Assembly: GCA_963759115.1 (NCBI GenBank)
Contig: CAVWXT010000008.1
Coordinates: 62,001 to 126,000, forward strand
Origin: CAVWXT01 sp963759115
GTDB lineage: Bacteria; Planctomycetota; Planctomycetia; Pirellulales; Thermoguttaceae
Length of the DNA: 64,000 nt
Reading direction: 5' to 3'
The position numbers were made by a program, and so were the translations under genes. The stretch's first letter is position 1, and the number at the start of each line of letters is the position of its first letter. Positions 27,860 to 37,042 of this stretch are shown one piece after another. The notes under the pieces were generated by a model. It was not told the origin of the DNA, did no database searches, and worked only from the letters and a program-made list of their open reading frames with translations.

Positions 27860-28043
27860 GAGGACTCTAACGTGACACGCCGCTTTTCTGATGAGTGGCT
27901 CCCGGAGACGCCGGACAAACAACGGCCAATTAAAGACTCCCGTCCCCTTTACTCTTCCCCGGATACGCCATAGACGCTACCGGGTTTATCAATATCCCCT
28001 TCGTCATGCAACAAGTATTTAATTACAGAACGGGACAGACCCA
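27860..28043. other. Intergenic remnant with an unoccupied IS110 target-like site
   Basis: No gene. TAAAGACTCCCGTCCCCTTT at 27931 followed by ACTCTT differs at only a few positions from the site joined across IS110 copies (AAAGACTCCTG / ACCCCTTTACTCTT). Confidence 0.5.
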
Positions 28044-28176
28044 ATGAGCCAATTGTTTCTTCTTTCTTCAGTGTTGGTGTCCCTTGGACTCGGAATACCA
28101 CAGGGCGGCGACATGAGTGCAGTAACTGGAGAAAGTCTTACCTGGGGTTCGCCCAAAAGAAAAGGAGTAAAGGGGT
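28044..28176 (+). pseudogene. Small exported protein fragment cut by IS110 copy 2
   Basis: MSQLFLLSSVLVSLGLGIPQ looks like a signal peptide and is followed by about 25 residues. The frame then runs into the right end of IS110 copy 2 (from 28177). The native end is lost, or the true stop lies in the target. Nothing can be said of function. Confidence 0.35.
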
Positions 28177-28648
28177 CGCCCATAACCGCCGGCGTGTCAA
28201 GGCCCAGGCCAACGGATTTCTTGGGAAACTGCTAATTCGCTTGTCTCGCTGTTATAATGTGTGTGCCTGGTGAAGCGGAGTCGGGCTCTGCGGGGACGCA
28301 ACCCGACAAGGAATAGCCAGGTTAGGGCGGGTGAATGACCCGTGATGCCCTGGCGGTATCCACTGCCAGGGCAGTTTTGTCTCACCGACTCATTCATTTG
28401 CTCTACTATGCCTCCGAAAATCCGACCCTGCCAAACACCAGCACACCCGCCGCAATTGGCAACGGCTTGTCACTCGTCGTCGCGCACCTAGTAGTCACCC
28501 ATTCGTGCCGTCCGAGCCGAAGCCCGTCGCATATTGTATTGTTCACCGGTCACAGTGCCCAATCAGGAGGACAGTGCAGACTTGCGTCTCACGAGACCCC
28601 TTTGCGGGCCAGCCGCGACCGTACTCGTGCGCGATATCGTGTTGCTCT
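28177..28648 (-). ncRNA. Candidate bridge/seek RNA region of IS110 copy 2
   Basis: Same sequence as the 3' end of copy 1 on the other strand. The guide-like segments are at 28595-28603 (complement of the right target half) and 28562-28569 (matching the left half). Confidence 0.55.
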
Positions 28649-29653
28649 CTACGCCGCCTGGTGGGCGTGCTCACGCTGCCAACGACGCAGCCGCTTCCAA
28701 CATATCTCCGCCAGTTTGCGGGCCACCGCCACCCGTGCAATCTTTGCGCTGGATCGCTTCCGCACCCGCGTGTAAAAGTTCTTCAAGGCCGCGTCCTCGC
28801 GGATCGCCTTGATGGCCGCCTCCACGAGAATCCATCGCAACCACGTCGACCCTTGCCGTGTAATCGAACCGCGGTAGCAGTGTCCGCCCGACTGATGCAC
28901 ACGGCAGGTCAGCCCGGCGTACGCGCCGACCTGTTTTGCCATGCGGAAACGCTCCACTTCGCCGATTTCCGCCACGATCAACAACGCCGAGTACAGGCCG
29001 ATGCCGTGAATCTCGGTCAAGGCTTCCGCTTGCGGAAAAGCCGCCGACATCCGCGCGATGTGCCGGTCGATGATCGTCGCTTGCCGTCCGAAATGTTTCA
29101 ATCGCGCCAGTAGTTCGTCGCGGACCAGATTCTCGATCCAGCCGAAGTCTTGCCCACGAAACCAAGCTAAGCCGCGGACGCCGAAAGGAACCCGATAAGG
29201 GGCTTGCCGATTTTGCCTGGCCAACAAGGCCCGCAAGTGGATTTTCGCCTCGGCCAACTCGCGGCCCAGACGTGCCCGGCGGCGTGTCAGCTCGCGGAGT
29301 TGCTGGTACGGCTCCGGCGGAATGTAGGCCAGCGGAATCTGGTTGATCCGCAACAGGTTCGCCAACAATTGGGCGTCCAGCTTGTCCGTTTTGGTGCGTT
29401 GTTGTACCATAGCCCGCAGACGAAACGGATGGGCCAATAAGATCGTACCGTACGGTCGGAGCAGGTCGTACAGCCAGCGATACGTTGCGCTGGCCTCGAT
29501 GACCGCCCGAAAGGATCCCAACGCCTGGACGACGTTCACGATGCTGGCGGTGTCTTCACAGCGAACGGTGACGGGCTTGATAACTTCGCCCGTGTCGTTC
29601 ACGGCGGCAATCACCACGGTCTCACGGTGCAAATCGATACCCACGTGCCACAT
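28649..29653 (-). CDS. IS110/IS1111 transposase, copy 2, intact
   Basis: 334 residues, identical in translation to copy 3. The DEDD RuvC-like domain at the N-terminus (GIDLHRETVVIAAVND, then FRAVIEASATYRWLYDLL and KTDKLDAQLLANLL) is followed by a coiled middle part and the C-terminal domain with IHGIGLYSALLIVAEIG and VGAYAGLTCRVHQSGG. Strong AAGGAG ribosome site upstream. The long untranslated segment lies downstream of the gene, as in the IS1111 subgroup. Presumably active and able to act on other copies. Confidence 0.92.
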   Translation of the reverse strand: MWHVGIDLHRETVVIAAVNDTGEVIKPVTVRCEDTASIVNVVQALGSFRAVIEASATYRWLYDLLRPYGTILLAHPFRLRAMVQQRTKTDKLDAQLLANLLRINQIPLAYIPPEPYQQLRELTRRRARLGRELAEAKIHLRALLARQNRQAPYRVPFGVRGLAWFRGQDFGWIENLVRDELLARLKHFGRQATIIDRHIARMSAAFPQAEALTEIHGIGLYSALLIVAEIGEVERFRMAKQVGAYAGLTCRVHQSGGHCYRGSITRQGSTWLRWILVEAAIKAIREDAALKNFYTRVRKRSSAKIARVAVARKLAEICWKRLRRWQREHAHQAA

Positions 29654-29756
29654 GAATAGGTCTCCTTGTTTGGTGGAGGAAAGATGGATTCGTTACTGCT
29701 TCCATCCTACTCCACCAGCAAGGGGCCTATCACGCGGCGGTTATAGTATCAGGAGT

Positions 29757-31258
29757 GAATGGCACGTGAACTTCTGTAAGTGATTGTGGTGAAAGGTGAT
29801 ATGGACAAAAAGGGCCTCTCTTGTCAAAAGGGATGTGAAAACCCAATCCCCAAATGGCAAGGAGGCCAAAGATGGTTCATTCGCTTCGCGCGGCGGTTGC
29901 GGAGGCTCGCCGACACGGCGACCTGTACTTTGCCACTCTCCTTCCCCAAGATCGTATCGAAAAAGCCTTCGGAAATGCAAGATGGTTTTGGCAAGGTTGG
30001 ATTTACACGCCGGCAGTGACGGTATGGGTGTTTCTCTCGCAATGCCTCAGTTCCGACCATTCCTGCCGCGATGCCGTGGCTCGGTTGATCGCCTGGCGAG
30101 TCCTGCGCGGCTTGAAGCCCTGTTCGGCCGAAACCAGCGCGTACTGCACGGCGAGAAACGACCTGCCCGAAAAAGTCGTTCACGAATTGATGCGCGACAC
30201 GGGCAAGCAGGTCGAGGACAAGTCGCCGCGCACTTGGCTTTGGCACGGACGAAAGGTGCGGGGTGTAGACGGGTCCACCATCACCATGCCCGACACGCCG
30301 GCGAATCAAGCGGCCTATCCGCAGATGAAAGCCCAAAAGCCGGGTTGCGGCTTTCCCCTTGCCAGAATCCTGGTAATCTTTTCGCTTTCGGCGGGCACGG
30401 TCTTGGAGGCGGCGATCGGAAAATACAAGGGGAAGCAGACCGGCGAGAACAGCCTGTTTCGCCGTCTTTACGATGCGTTGGACCAGGGCGATATTATCCT
30501 GGCGGACCGCTATTTCAGCGGTTGGAGCGACATCGCCTTGCCGCTCGGGCGCGGCATCGACATCGTCGTCCGCAAGCACCAAGGCCGCGCCACGGACTTT
30601 CGCACGGGCAAGCGATTGGGCAAGGACGACCACTTGATTTTCTGGGCGCGACCGCAACGACCGAAATGGATGTCGGCCGAACAGTACGCCACACTGCCCG
30701 AAGAGTTGACGTTGCGGGAGGTTCGCATTCGTGTTGTTCAAAAAGGCTTGCGCACGCGGTCGCTGGTCGTCGTGACAACGCTGCTGGACTCCGAACAATA
30801 TCCGCCCGAGGAGATTGCATTGCTGTACCGGCGTCGGTGGCAAGCGGAACTTCATCTGAGAAGCCTCGAGACGGTCCTGCAAATGGATCACTTGCGGTGC
30901 AAAACTCCCGAGCGCGTCCGCAACGAATTCTACATGCACATGGTCGGTTACAATCTGATTCGCGGCGTGATGTCGGCAGCCGCTTTTCAGTCGGGCCGAT
31001 CGCCGTGGGAGATCAGCTTCAAGGGAACGCTGCAAACGCTCGACCGGTTCCTCCCGGTGCTGTTTGCCAGCACCGCGAAGAGTTGGTGCGAGGCGTTGTT
31101 GGCAGCGGTGGCCACGCACATCGTCGGCGATCGGCCCGATCGTTTCGAGCCCCGACGTGTGAAACGACGGCCCAAACCCTACAAGCTTCTGCAAAAACAT
31201 CGGCGACTTTACACAATCCAAGACGAGCAAAGTAGTTAGGAAAGTTCACGTGCCATTC
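29757..31258 (+). mobile_element. IS4 family element
   Basis: 1502 bp with 17-bp perfect terminal inverted repeats (GAATGGCACGTGAACTT at the left end). Flanks GTATCAGGAGT and GGGTCGGGAGT match at 8 of 11 positions, so a decayed or recombined 11-bp target duplication is possible. It lies between IS110 copy 2 and the start of a Y1 transposase gene, in what was the upstream REP-like sequence. Confidence 0.88.
29872..31239 (+). CDS. IS4 family DDE transposase
   Basis: 455 residues, intact. The catalytic triad is visible: Asp in KVRGVDGSTITMPDTP, Asp in GDIILADRYFSGW, Glu in the family signature YRRRWQAELHLRSLET. It cuts and pastes the element by double-strand cleavage. ATG 29872 has AAGGAGG nine bases upstream; the in-frame ATG at 29854 overlaps that site and is less likely. 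The gene fills the element apart from about 115 bases at the left end. Confidence 0.92.
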   Translation: MVHSLRAAVAEARRHGDLYFATLLPQDRIEKAFGNARWFWQGWIYTPAVTVWVFLSQCLSSDHSCRDAVARLIAWRVLRGLKPCSAETSAYCTARNDLPEKVVHELMRDTGKQVEDKSPRTWLWHGRKVRGVDGSTITMPDTPANQAAYPQMKAQKPGCGFPLARILVIFSLSAGTVLEAAIGKYKGKQTGENSLFRRLYDALDQGDIILADRYFSGWSDIALPLGRGIDIVVRKHQGRATDFRTGKRLGKDDHLIFWARPQRPKWMSAEQYATLPEELTLREVRIRVVQKGLRTRSLVVVTTLLDSEQYPPEEIALLYRRRWQAELHLRSLETVLQMDHLRCKTPERVRNEFYMHMVGYNLIRGVMSAAAFQSGRSPWEISFKGTLQTLDRFLPVLFASTAKSWCEALLAAVATHIVGDRPDRFEPRRVKRRPKPYKLLQKHRRLYTIQDEQSS

Positions 31259-31352
31259 GGGTCGGGAGTCTTTATTCTTGACATAACGGGACGCGGATGG
31301 TAGTTTGCGGTCATGCCACGACGATTACGGGTTGCCAGCGGGGGATACGCCT

Positions 31353-32446
31353 CCCGCTGTCAAGTCTCAATCGCAACCTTTAGGCGAGAGGCGAGAACTT
31401 CGTTGGGAGTTCGATAGCCGAGGCGTTTTCTCGGACGGTCGTTGAGAAGTTGTTGGACTTTGGTAAAACGATGATTGGGGATGCCGACCAGATCCGTACC
31501 TTTGGGAAAGAACTGCCGGACCAGGCCGTTGGTGTTTTCGTTCGTGCCGCGCTGCCACGCGCAGTACGGCTTCGCAAAGTAGATCTTCAAAGCGGCTTCC
31601 TCCGTCAACCGCTCGTGCTCGGCGAACTCCTTGCCGTTGTCCAGCGTCAGCGTCTTCCGCAGCTTCGGAGGCGTGGTCCGATACAACTCGGCGGCGGTCT
31701 GACGGACCGTCGCCGCCTGCAAGGTGGGAACCTTGCCCAGCAACAAATAGCCCGACTTCCGCTCGACCAGCGTGACGGCGCCGCCGCGTCGGTTGGCGCC
31801 CACGATGGTGTCCCCTTCCCAGTCGCCGAAGCGACGGCGGCGATCCACGACCACGGGGCGTCCCTCGATGCTCGTGCCGGTGCGAATCCGCCCGCGTTTT
31901 TCCCAGTTGGGCCGCTGTCGGCCCAGACGCCGCAGATAACGCCGCCAGTGCTTCCCGGTGGCCTCCTCGCCGCCGATCCAGGCGTAGATCGTTGGGGGCG
32001 AAATCCACTGTCGCCGATCGCCGGGAAAGTCGCTGCGCGGCGCGACCGGCGATCTGGTCGGGCGACCATCGCCGCCGCAGGCGATCCCGGACATAACGCC
32101 GCACTTCCGGCCGTTGCATCTTGGCGACCCACGGACGTTCACTCCGCCGCCGCCGAGCCTTTCCCTCGGCCGCCACCGCCCAATAGCCGTTGCGGCTGCG
32201 ATTGCGTCGCAGTTCGCGGGAAATCGTGCTCTTGCTGCGGCCGAGCCGGTCGGCGATCTGCGTCTGCATTTTTCCCGCCCTGTGCTCGTGGGCTATGATT
32301 TCACGTTCTTCCAGGGTAAGATGACCTGCCATCGCGGGGACTCCTTTTTGAATGGACCTTCCTCAAAAACGCCCATTCAAACGTCCCTGCGATGTTTTTA
32401 CCTATACCAGTCTTCCATACGGTTGCGATTCAATTCTAACAGCGGG
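31353..32446 (-). mobile_element. IS30 family element
   Basis: 1094 bp. The terminal inverted repeats are imperfect: CCCGCTGT then AATCGCAACC on the left, matched by GGTTGCGATT then ACAGCGGG on the right. It is flanked by the direct repeat CCT (31350-31352 and 32447-32449), a 3-bp duplication usual for IS30. It disrupts the TnpA-REP gene in opposite orientation. Confidence 0.88.
31360..32332 (-). CDS. IS30 family transposase, one frameshift
   Basis: About 323 residues over two frames, switching near 32035-32050. N-terminal helix-turn-helix: HLTLEEREIIAHEHRAG and IADRLGRSKSTISRELRRN. DDE catalytic core: Asp in RFGDWEGDTIVGAN, Asp in KTLTLDNGKEFAEHE, Glu in RGTNENTNGLVRQFFPKG, all typical of IS30. 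The break may be a consensus error; otherwise this copy is dead. The stop codon lies only seven bases inside the element's end. Confidence 0.88.
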
Positions 32447-32853
32447 CCTACCACGTGCTGAATCGAGGCGTGGGCCGGATGCGGCTCTTCGGCAAGCTGC
32501 GGGACTTCGAGGCCTTCGAGGAGGTGATCGGCGAGGCGAAAAGTCCGTTGGCGCTGCCGCGCGGCTGGCGGCAGCACGTGCAGTCGCCGCAGACGGATGG
32601 CGAGTTAGAGGCGTTGCGCCGTTCGGTGGTGCGGGGGGCGCCGTTTGGCGAGGCGTCGTGGCAGGAGCGAACGGCGAAACGATTGGGGTTGCAATCGACA
32701 TTGCGTGCCCGTGGTCGCCCGTGGAATACCGTGTCCGAGCCAAAATAAAGACTCCTGATACTATAACCGCCGCGTGATAGGCCCCTTGCTGGTGGAGTAG
32801 GATGGAAGCAGTAACGAATCCATCTTTCCTCCACCAAACAAGGAGACCTATTC

Positions 32854-33858
32854 ATGTGGCACGTGGGTATCGATTTGCACCGTGAGACCGTGGTGATTGC
32901 CGCCGTGAACGACACGGGCGAAGTTATCAAGCCCGTCACCGTTCGCTGTGAAGACACCGCCAGCATCGTGAACGTCGTCCAGGCGTTGGGATCCTTTCGG
33001 GCGGTCATCGAGGCCAGCGCAACGTATCGCTGGCTGTACGACCTGCTCCGACCGTACGGTACGATCTTATTGGCCCATCCGTTTCGTCTGCGGGCTATGG
33101 TACAACAACGCACCAAAACGGACAAGCTGGACGCCCAATTGTTGGCGAACCTGTTGCGGATCAACCAGATTCCGCTGGCCTACATTCCGCCGGAGCCGTA
33201 CCAGCAACTCCGCGAGCTGACACGCCGCCGGGCACGTCTGGGCCGCGAGTTGGCCGAGGCGAAAATCCACTTGCGGGCCTTGTTGGCCAGGCAAAATCGG
33301 CAAGCCCCTTATCGGGTTCCTTTCGGCGTCCGCGGCTTAGCTTGGTTTCGTGGGCAAGACTTCGGCTGGATCGAGAATCTGGTCCGCGACGAACTACTGG
33401 CGCGATTGAAACATTTCGGACGGCAAGCGACGATCATCGACCGGCACATCGCGCGGATGTCGGCGGCTTTTCCGCAAGCGGAAGCCTTGACCGAGATTCA
33501 CGGCATCGGCCTGTACTCGGCGTTGTTGATCGTGGCGGAAATCGGCGAAGTGGAGCGTTTCCGCATGGCAAAACAGGTCGGCGCGTACGCCGGGCTGACC
33601 TGCCGTGTGCATCAGTCGGGCGGACACTGCTACCGCGGTTCGATTACACGGCAAGGGTCGACGTGGTTGCGATGGATTCTCGTGGAGGCGGCCATCAAGG
33701 CGATCCGCGAGGACGCGGCCTTGAAGAACTTTTACACGCGGGTGCGGAAGCGATCCAGCGCAAAGATTGCACGGGTGGCGGTGGCCCGCAAACTGGCGGA
33801 GATATGTTGGAAGCGGCTGCGTCGTTGGCAGCGTGAGCACGCCCACCAGGCGGCGTAG
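32854..33858 (+). CDS. IS110/IS1111 transposase, copy 3, intact
   Basis: 334 residues, the same translation as copy 2, with DEDD residues in the N-terminal RuvC-like domain and the C-terminal Transposase_20 domain. AAGGAG before the ATG at 32854. The identity of copies 2 and 3 indicates recent transposition or duplication. Confidence 0.92.
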   Translation: MWHVGIDLHRETVVIAAVNDTGEVIKPVTVRCEDTASIVNVVQALGSFRAVIEASATYRWLYDLLRPYGTILLAHPFRLRAMVQQRTKTDKLDAQLLANLLRINQIPLAYIPPEPYQQLRELTRRRARLGRELAEAKIHLRALLARQNRQAPYRVPFGVRGLAWFRGQDFGWIENLVRDELLARLKHFGRQATIIDRHIARMSAAFPQAEALTEIHGIGLYSALLIVAEIGEVERFRMAKQVGAYAGLTCRVHQSGGHCYRGSITRQGSTWLRWILVEAAIKAIREDAALKNFYTRVRKRSSAKIARVAVARKLAEICWKRLRRWQREHAHQAA

Positions 33859-34331
33859 AGAGCAACACGATATCGCGCACGAGTACGGTCGCGGCTGGCC
33901 CGCAAAGGGGTTCTCGTGAGACGCAAGTCTGCACTGTCCTCCTGATTGGGCACTGTGACCGGTGAACAATACAATATGCGACGGGCTTCGGCTCGGACGG
34001 CACGAATGGGTGACTACTAGGTGCGCGACAACGAGTGACAAGCCGTTGCCAATTGCGGCGGGTGTGCTGGTGTTTGGCAGGGTCGGATTTTCGGAGGCAT
34101 AGTAGAGCAAATGAATGAGTCGGTGAGACAAAACTGCCCTGGCAGTGGATACCGCCAGGGCATCACGGGTCATTCACCCGCCCTAACCTGGCTATTCCTT
34201 GTCGGGTTGCGTCCCCGCAGAGCCCGACTCCGCTTCACCAGGCACACACATTATAACAGCGAGACAAGCGAATTAGCAGTTTCCCAAGAAATCCGTTGGC
34301 CTGGGCCTTGACACGCCGGCGGTTATGGGCG
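33859..34331 (+). ncRNA. Candidate bridge/seek RNA region of IS110 copy 3
   Basis: Homologous to 25822-26293. Guide-like segments: AAAGGGGT from 33904 (followed by an extra T, which would still allow a G-U pair) and CTCCTGAT at 33939-33946. Confidence 0.55.
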
Positions 34332-34360
34332 ACCCCTTTACTCTTTACGGAGACCTGACC

Positions 34361-35374
34361 ATGCGGGCTATATTCGCTCCTTGGCTTGCTTTGTCAGCAA
34401 TGTGTATCGGGTGTTCTGATCATCGTTCCAGCAGGAACGAAGCCACAGGAAAGAGGTTTGAGATACTTGTTGATGAACCTGGAACCAAGTTTGTTCCTAG
34501 CATGCCGGTGCCGTCCAATTCTGGTTCAGGTCCGCAAACGGAACAAGCCAAGGCAATTGCCGAAATCGAGAGACTGGGCGGCAGGGTCGGCGTTGAAGAA
34601 GTGAGTGTAGGCAAGCCTGTGATTGGGGTAGACCTTGAAAATACCGGGATCACCGGTGCTGGCTTGGAGCACCTCAAGGAGTTCTCGCAATTACGGGTGT
34701 TAAACCTTAGTGGTACCCAGGTGACGGACGCTGGCTTGGAGCACCTCAAAGGGCTCTCACAATTGCACTGGTTGAACCTTGACCGTACCAAGGTGGCGGA
34801 CGCTGGCTTGGAGCATCTCAAGGGGCTCGCGCACTTACGGGAGTTATGCCTTGGGCATACCCAGGTGACGGACGCTGGCTTGGAACACCTCAAGGGGCTC
34901 TCGCAATTACGGGAGTTGGACCTTTCGGCTACCCAGGTGACGGACGCTGGCTTGGAGCACCTCAAGGGGCTCTCGCAATTGCAGAGGTTGGACCTTATGA
35001 ATACCCAGGTGACGGACGCTGGCTTGGAGCACCTCAAGGGGCTCTCACAATTGAGGGTATTGGAACTCATGAATACCCAAGTGACGGACGCTGGCTTGGA
35101 GCACCTCAAGGAGCTCTCGCAATTACGGGGGTTAAACCTTAGTGGTACCAAGGTGACGAACGCTGGCTTGGAGCACCTCAAAGGGCTCTCGCAATTGCAG
35201 ATATTGGACCTTAATGGTACCCAGGTGACGGACGCTGGCTTGGAGCGTCTCAAGGGGCTCTCGCAGTTGAAGTGGTTGTACCTTAACGGTACGAACGTGA
35301 TGGACGCTGAAGTGAAAGACCTTCAGCAGGCATTGGAGAGAATGACGCGTTGGCTACCCCGTAGCGGTCGGTAA
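34361..35374 (+). CDS. Leucine-rich-repeat lipoprotein
   Basis: About 337 residues. A lipoprotein signal (MRAIFAPWLALSAMCIGC) is followed by a spacer, then about nine LRRs of 24 residues with the consensus VTDAGLEHLKGLSQLRxLxL. The last repeats degrade and a charged end follows. The type resembles the GALA/RI-like LRRs common in planctomycetes; such proteins bind partners and have no known enzyme activity. The repeats are also nearly identical as DNA (72-bp period, 34660-35280), so copy number can change by recombination. The gene starts 30 bases after IS110 copy 3, so its original promoter has probably been displaced. ACGGAGA precedes the ATG. Confidence 0.8.
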   Translation: MRAIFAPWLALSAMCIGCSDHRSSRNEATGKRFEILVDEPGTKFVPSMPVPSNSGSGPQTEQAKAIAEIERLGGRVGVEEVSVGKPVIGVDLENTGITGAGLEHLKEFSQLRVLNLSGTQVTDAGLEHLKGLSQLHWLNLDRTKVADAGLEHLKGLAHLRELCLGHTQVTDAGLEHLKGLSQLRELDLSATQVTDAGLEHLKGLSQLQRLDLMNTQVTDAGLEHLKGLSQLRVLELMNTQVTDAGLEHLKELSQLRGLNLSGTKVTNAGLEHLKGLSQLQILDLNGTQVTDAGLERLKGLSQLKWLYLNGTNVMDAEVKDLQQALERMTRWLPRSGR

Positions 35375-35702
35375 CGTGGTTTGCGGTAGCAGCCCCAACT
35401 CTAAAACCAAAATGGTCGGACCGACGAATAGCAGCATCCAGGCTACGACAGCCTTGCTTGCCGCTCCTTTCTGGACGAGAGGTTCAAACTCCAAGACTAT
35501 CCTTGCATCCGCGGATACTACTAATAATTTTGGCCGCCATCAGAGCAACTTCACTATCTTCCTTCCTCGCCGGTGGATGGGGTGACACTGGGAGACCCAA
35601 ACCTTACCCAGGTGTCGTCGTAACCAGTTGTGAGTAAATGTCTTACGACGCGACTTTCAAAACAGCGCTTACGGCGGAACGCAACATCGGTATACTTCAT
35701 GA
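35375..35702. other. Intergenic region upstream of the GntR operon
   Basis: No credible gene; composition is less GC-rich than average. It separates the LRR gene from the GntR-ABC operon and should carry the operon promoter near its right end. Confidence 0.4.
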
Positions 35703-35724
35703 GTGCATGACATGGCTAATGCAC
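35703..35724. promoter_or_regulatory. Candidate operator for the GntR regulator
   Basis: A perfect GTGCAT / ATGCAC inverted repeat with a 10-base spacer, 13 bases before the ATG of the regulator gene. GntR-type proteins often bind short dyads at their own promoters. Assignment is inference from position. Confidence 0.35.
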
Positions 35725-35737
35725 AAAGGAAGCGTCC

Positions 35738-36127
35738 ATGCAAATCGACCCTGCCAGCCACGTACCGATCTACCTGCAAATCGCCGAGGGCGTCCGCGCC
35801 GCCGTGGCCGCCGGCGTGTATCGGCCCGACAACGCGTTGCCGTCGCTGCGAACGATGGCCACGACCGTCCACGTCAATCCAAACACCGTGCAACGTGCTT
35901 ATGACAAACTGGAGCGCGAGGGCCTGATCTATTCGCAACGCGGCAAGGGGCTGTTCGTGGCCAAGCAGGCTGCCGCCTTTGCCCAATCGCTCACCGGCGA
36001 TGGCATCCGTCGGGCGTTTGATGAAGCCATTCGCGCAGCTCAGATGGCCGGCATGAATGCCGCACAAGTCGAACAGATCTTTACGGCGGCCCAAGAACGC
36101 CTGGCCCAAGTCGGGAGTAAACGCTGA
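35738..36127 (+). CDS. GntR family regulator (YtrA type)
   Basis: 129 residues. A winged helix occupies the first 75: DPASHVPIYLQIAEGVRAAV, LPSLRTMATTVHVNPNTVQRAYDKLEREG, then the wing YSQRGKGLFVA. The short helical C-terminus is what defines the YtrA subgroup, which regulates linked ABC transporter genes. Overlaps the ATPase gene by the ATG at 36127 (TGATG), and AAAGGA precedes the start. Very likely an autoregulated repressor of this three-gene operon. Confidence 0.9.
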   Translation: MQIDPASHVPIYLQIAEGVRAAVAAGVYRPDNALPSLRTMATTVHVNPNTVQRAYDKLEREGLIYSQRGKGLFVAKQAAAFAQSLTGDGIRRAFDEAIRAAQMAGMNAAQVEQIFTAAQERLAQVGSKR

Positions 36128-37042
36128 TGATCGCTCCGACCCAGAACGGTCCGGCCATCGAACTCGTCGGTCTGACGAAACGATTCGGCCGCACTTTGGC
36201 AGTCGATAATCTCTGTCTGAAGATTCCTCGTGGCAGCACGTTTGGGCTGCTGGGCCCCAACGGCGCCGGCAAGAGCACAACGATCAAGATGCTGATTGGA
36301 ATGCTTTCCCTTACGTCCGGAAAAGCCCAAGTGCTGGGAATCGACGTCGCCGACGATCCCACGGAGATCAAGCAGCGGGTAGGGTACGTTCCCGAAATGC
36401 ACTACATCTACCGCTGGATGCGCGTTGGCGAAGTCATCGGTTTCTGCAAGTCGTGTTTCCGCTCGTGGAACGACGAGAACCTGCCGCGAGATGCTCGACT
36501 TGTTCGGCCTCGACCTGGAGAAGAAGGTCAAGCATCTCTCGAAGGGAATGCAGACGAAATTGGCCCTGCTGTTGGCCGTTTCGCACGACTCCGAACTGCT
36601 GTTGCTCGACGAGCCGCTCTCCGGTTTGGACCCGATCGCTCGCGAGGAGTTCTTGGATGGCGTGCTGCGCACGATCTGCGACCGGGGACAGACGGTGCTC
36701 ATTTCCACCCACATGCTCGACAACGTGCGGCGATTGGCTGACACGGTGGGGATTCTCTACGAGGGGCAGCTCTTGCTGCACGGCAACCTCGACGCGCTCC
36801 TGACCTCCACGAAGCGCATCTGCGCCACGCTCCGCGACGGCTGCCAGCCCAAGCAAGTGCCCGAGGGCACGATTTGGCAGCGCATTCAGGGCCGTGAGTG
36901 GATGGTCACCGTGCGTGATTTCTCGCCGGAAAAGGCGCAGCAGGTCCGGGTGATCGATGGCGTCGAGCACGTCACGGTTATCGACCTGGGGCTGGAGGAA
37001 TTGTTCAAGGATTTCATTCGAGGACAAAGGGTAGTGCCATGA
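36127..37042 (+). CDS. ABC transporter ATPase, one frameshift
   Basis: About 304 residues over two frames, switching near 36478. Walker A is GLLGPNGAGKSTTIK; after the switch the signature motif is degenerate (LSKGMQTKLALLLA), followed by Walker B LLLLDEPLSGLDP and the H-loop STHMLDN. The C-terminal 80 residues form the domain common in drug/lantibiotic-type ATPases. It should power the permease encoded by the next gene, with which it overlaps (ATGA at 37039-37042). Overlap on both sides argues that the break is a sequence error. Confidence 0.88.

Larger units (their letters stand above)
28177..29749 (-). mobile_element. IS110 family (IS1111-like) element, copy 2
   Basis: 1573 bp, inverted relative to copies 1 and 3. 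The target halves are AGTAAAGGGG(T) at its right end (28168-28176) and CAGGAGT at its left end (29750-29756), the reverse complement of the same site. An IS4-type element is inserted only 7 bases beyond its left end. Confidence 0.9.
31313..32748 (+). pseudogene. TnpA-REP (Y1 transposase) gene interrupted by IS30 and internally deleted, remnant 2
   Basis: The start MPRRLRVASGGY is at 31313-31348. After removal of IS30 and one CCT duplicate the frame continues exactly with AYHVLNRGVGRMRLFGKLRD (from 32450). It then jumps, after EEVIGEA, to the C-terminal KSPLALPRGWRQHVQSPQTD and NTVSEPK at 32748. The HUH and catalytic tyrosine region is deleted. Its upstream and downstream flanks are inverted copies of the IS110 target, now occupied by copies 2 and 3. 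Confidence 0.85.
32758..34331 (+). mobile_element. IS110 family (IS1111-like) element, copy 3
   Basis: 1574 bp, one base longer than copies 1 and 2 (extra T near 33912). Left flank AAAGACTCCTG lies ten bases after the stop of a TnpA-REP remnant; right flank ACCCCTTTACTCTT runs into the LRR lipoprotein leader. Orientation opposite to copy 2. Confidence 0.9.

Noticed and set aside
28177..34331. Composite transposon bounded by inverted IS110 copies
   Set aside because: Each copy sits at its own REP-like target in the expected orientation, so independent insertions explain the layout.
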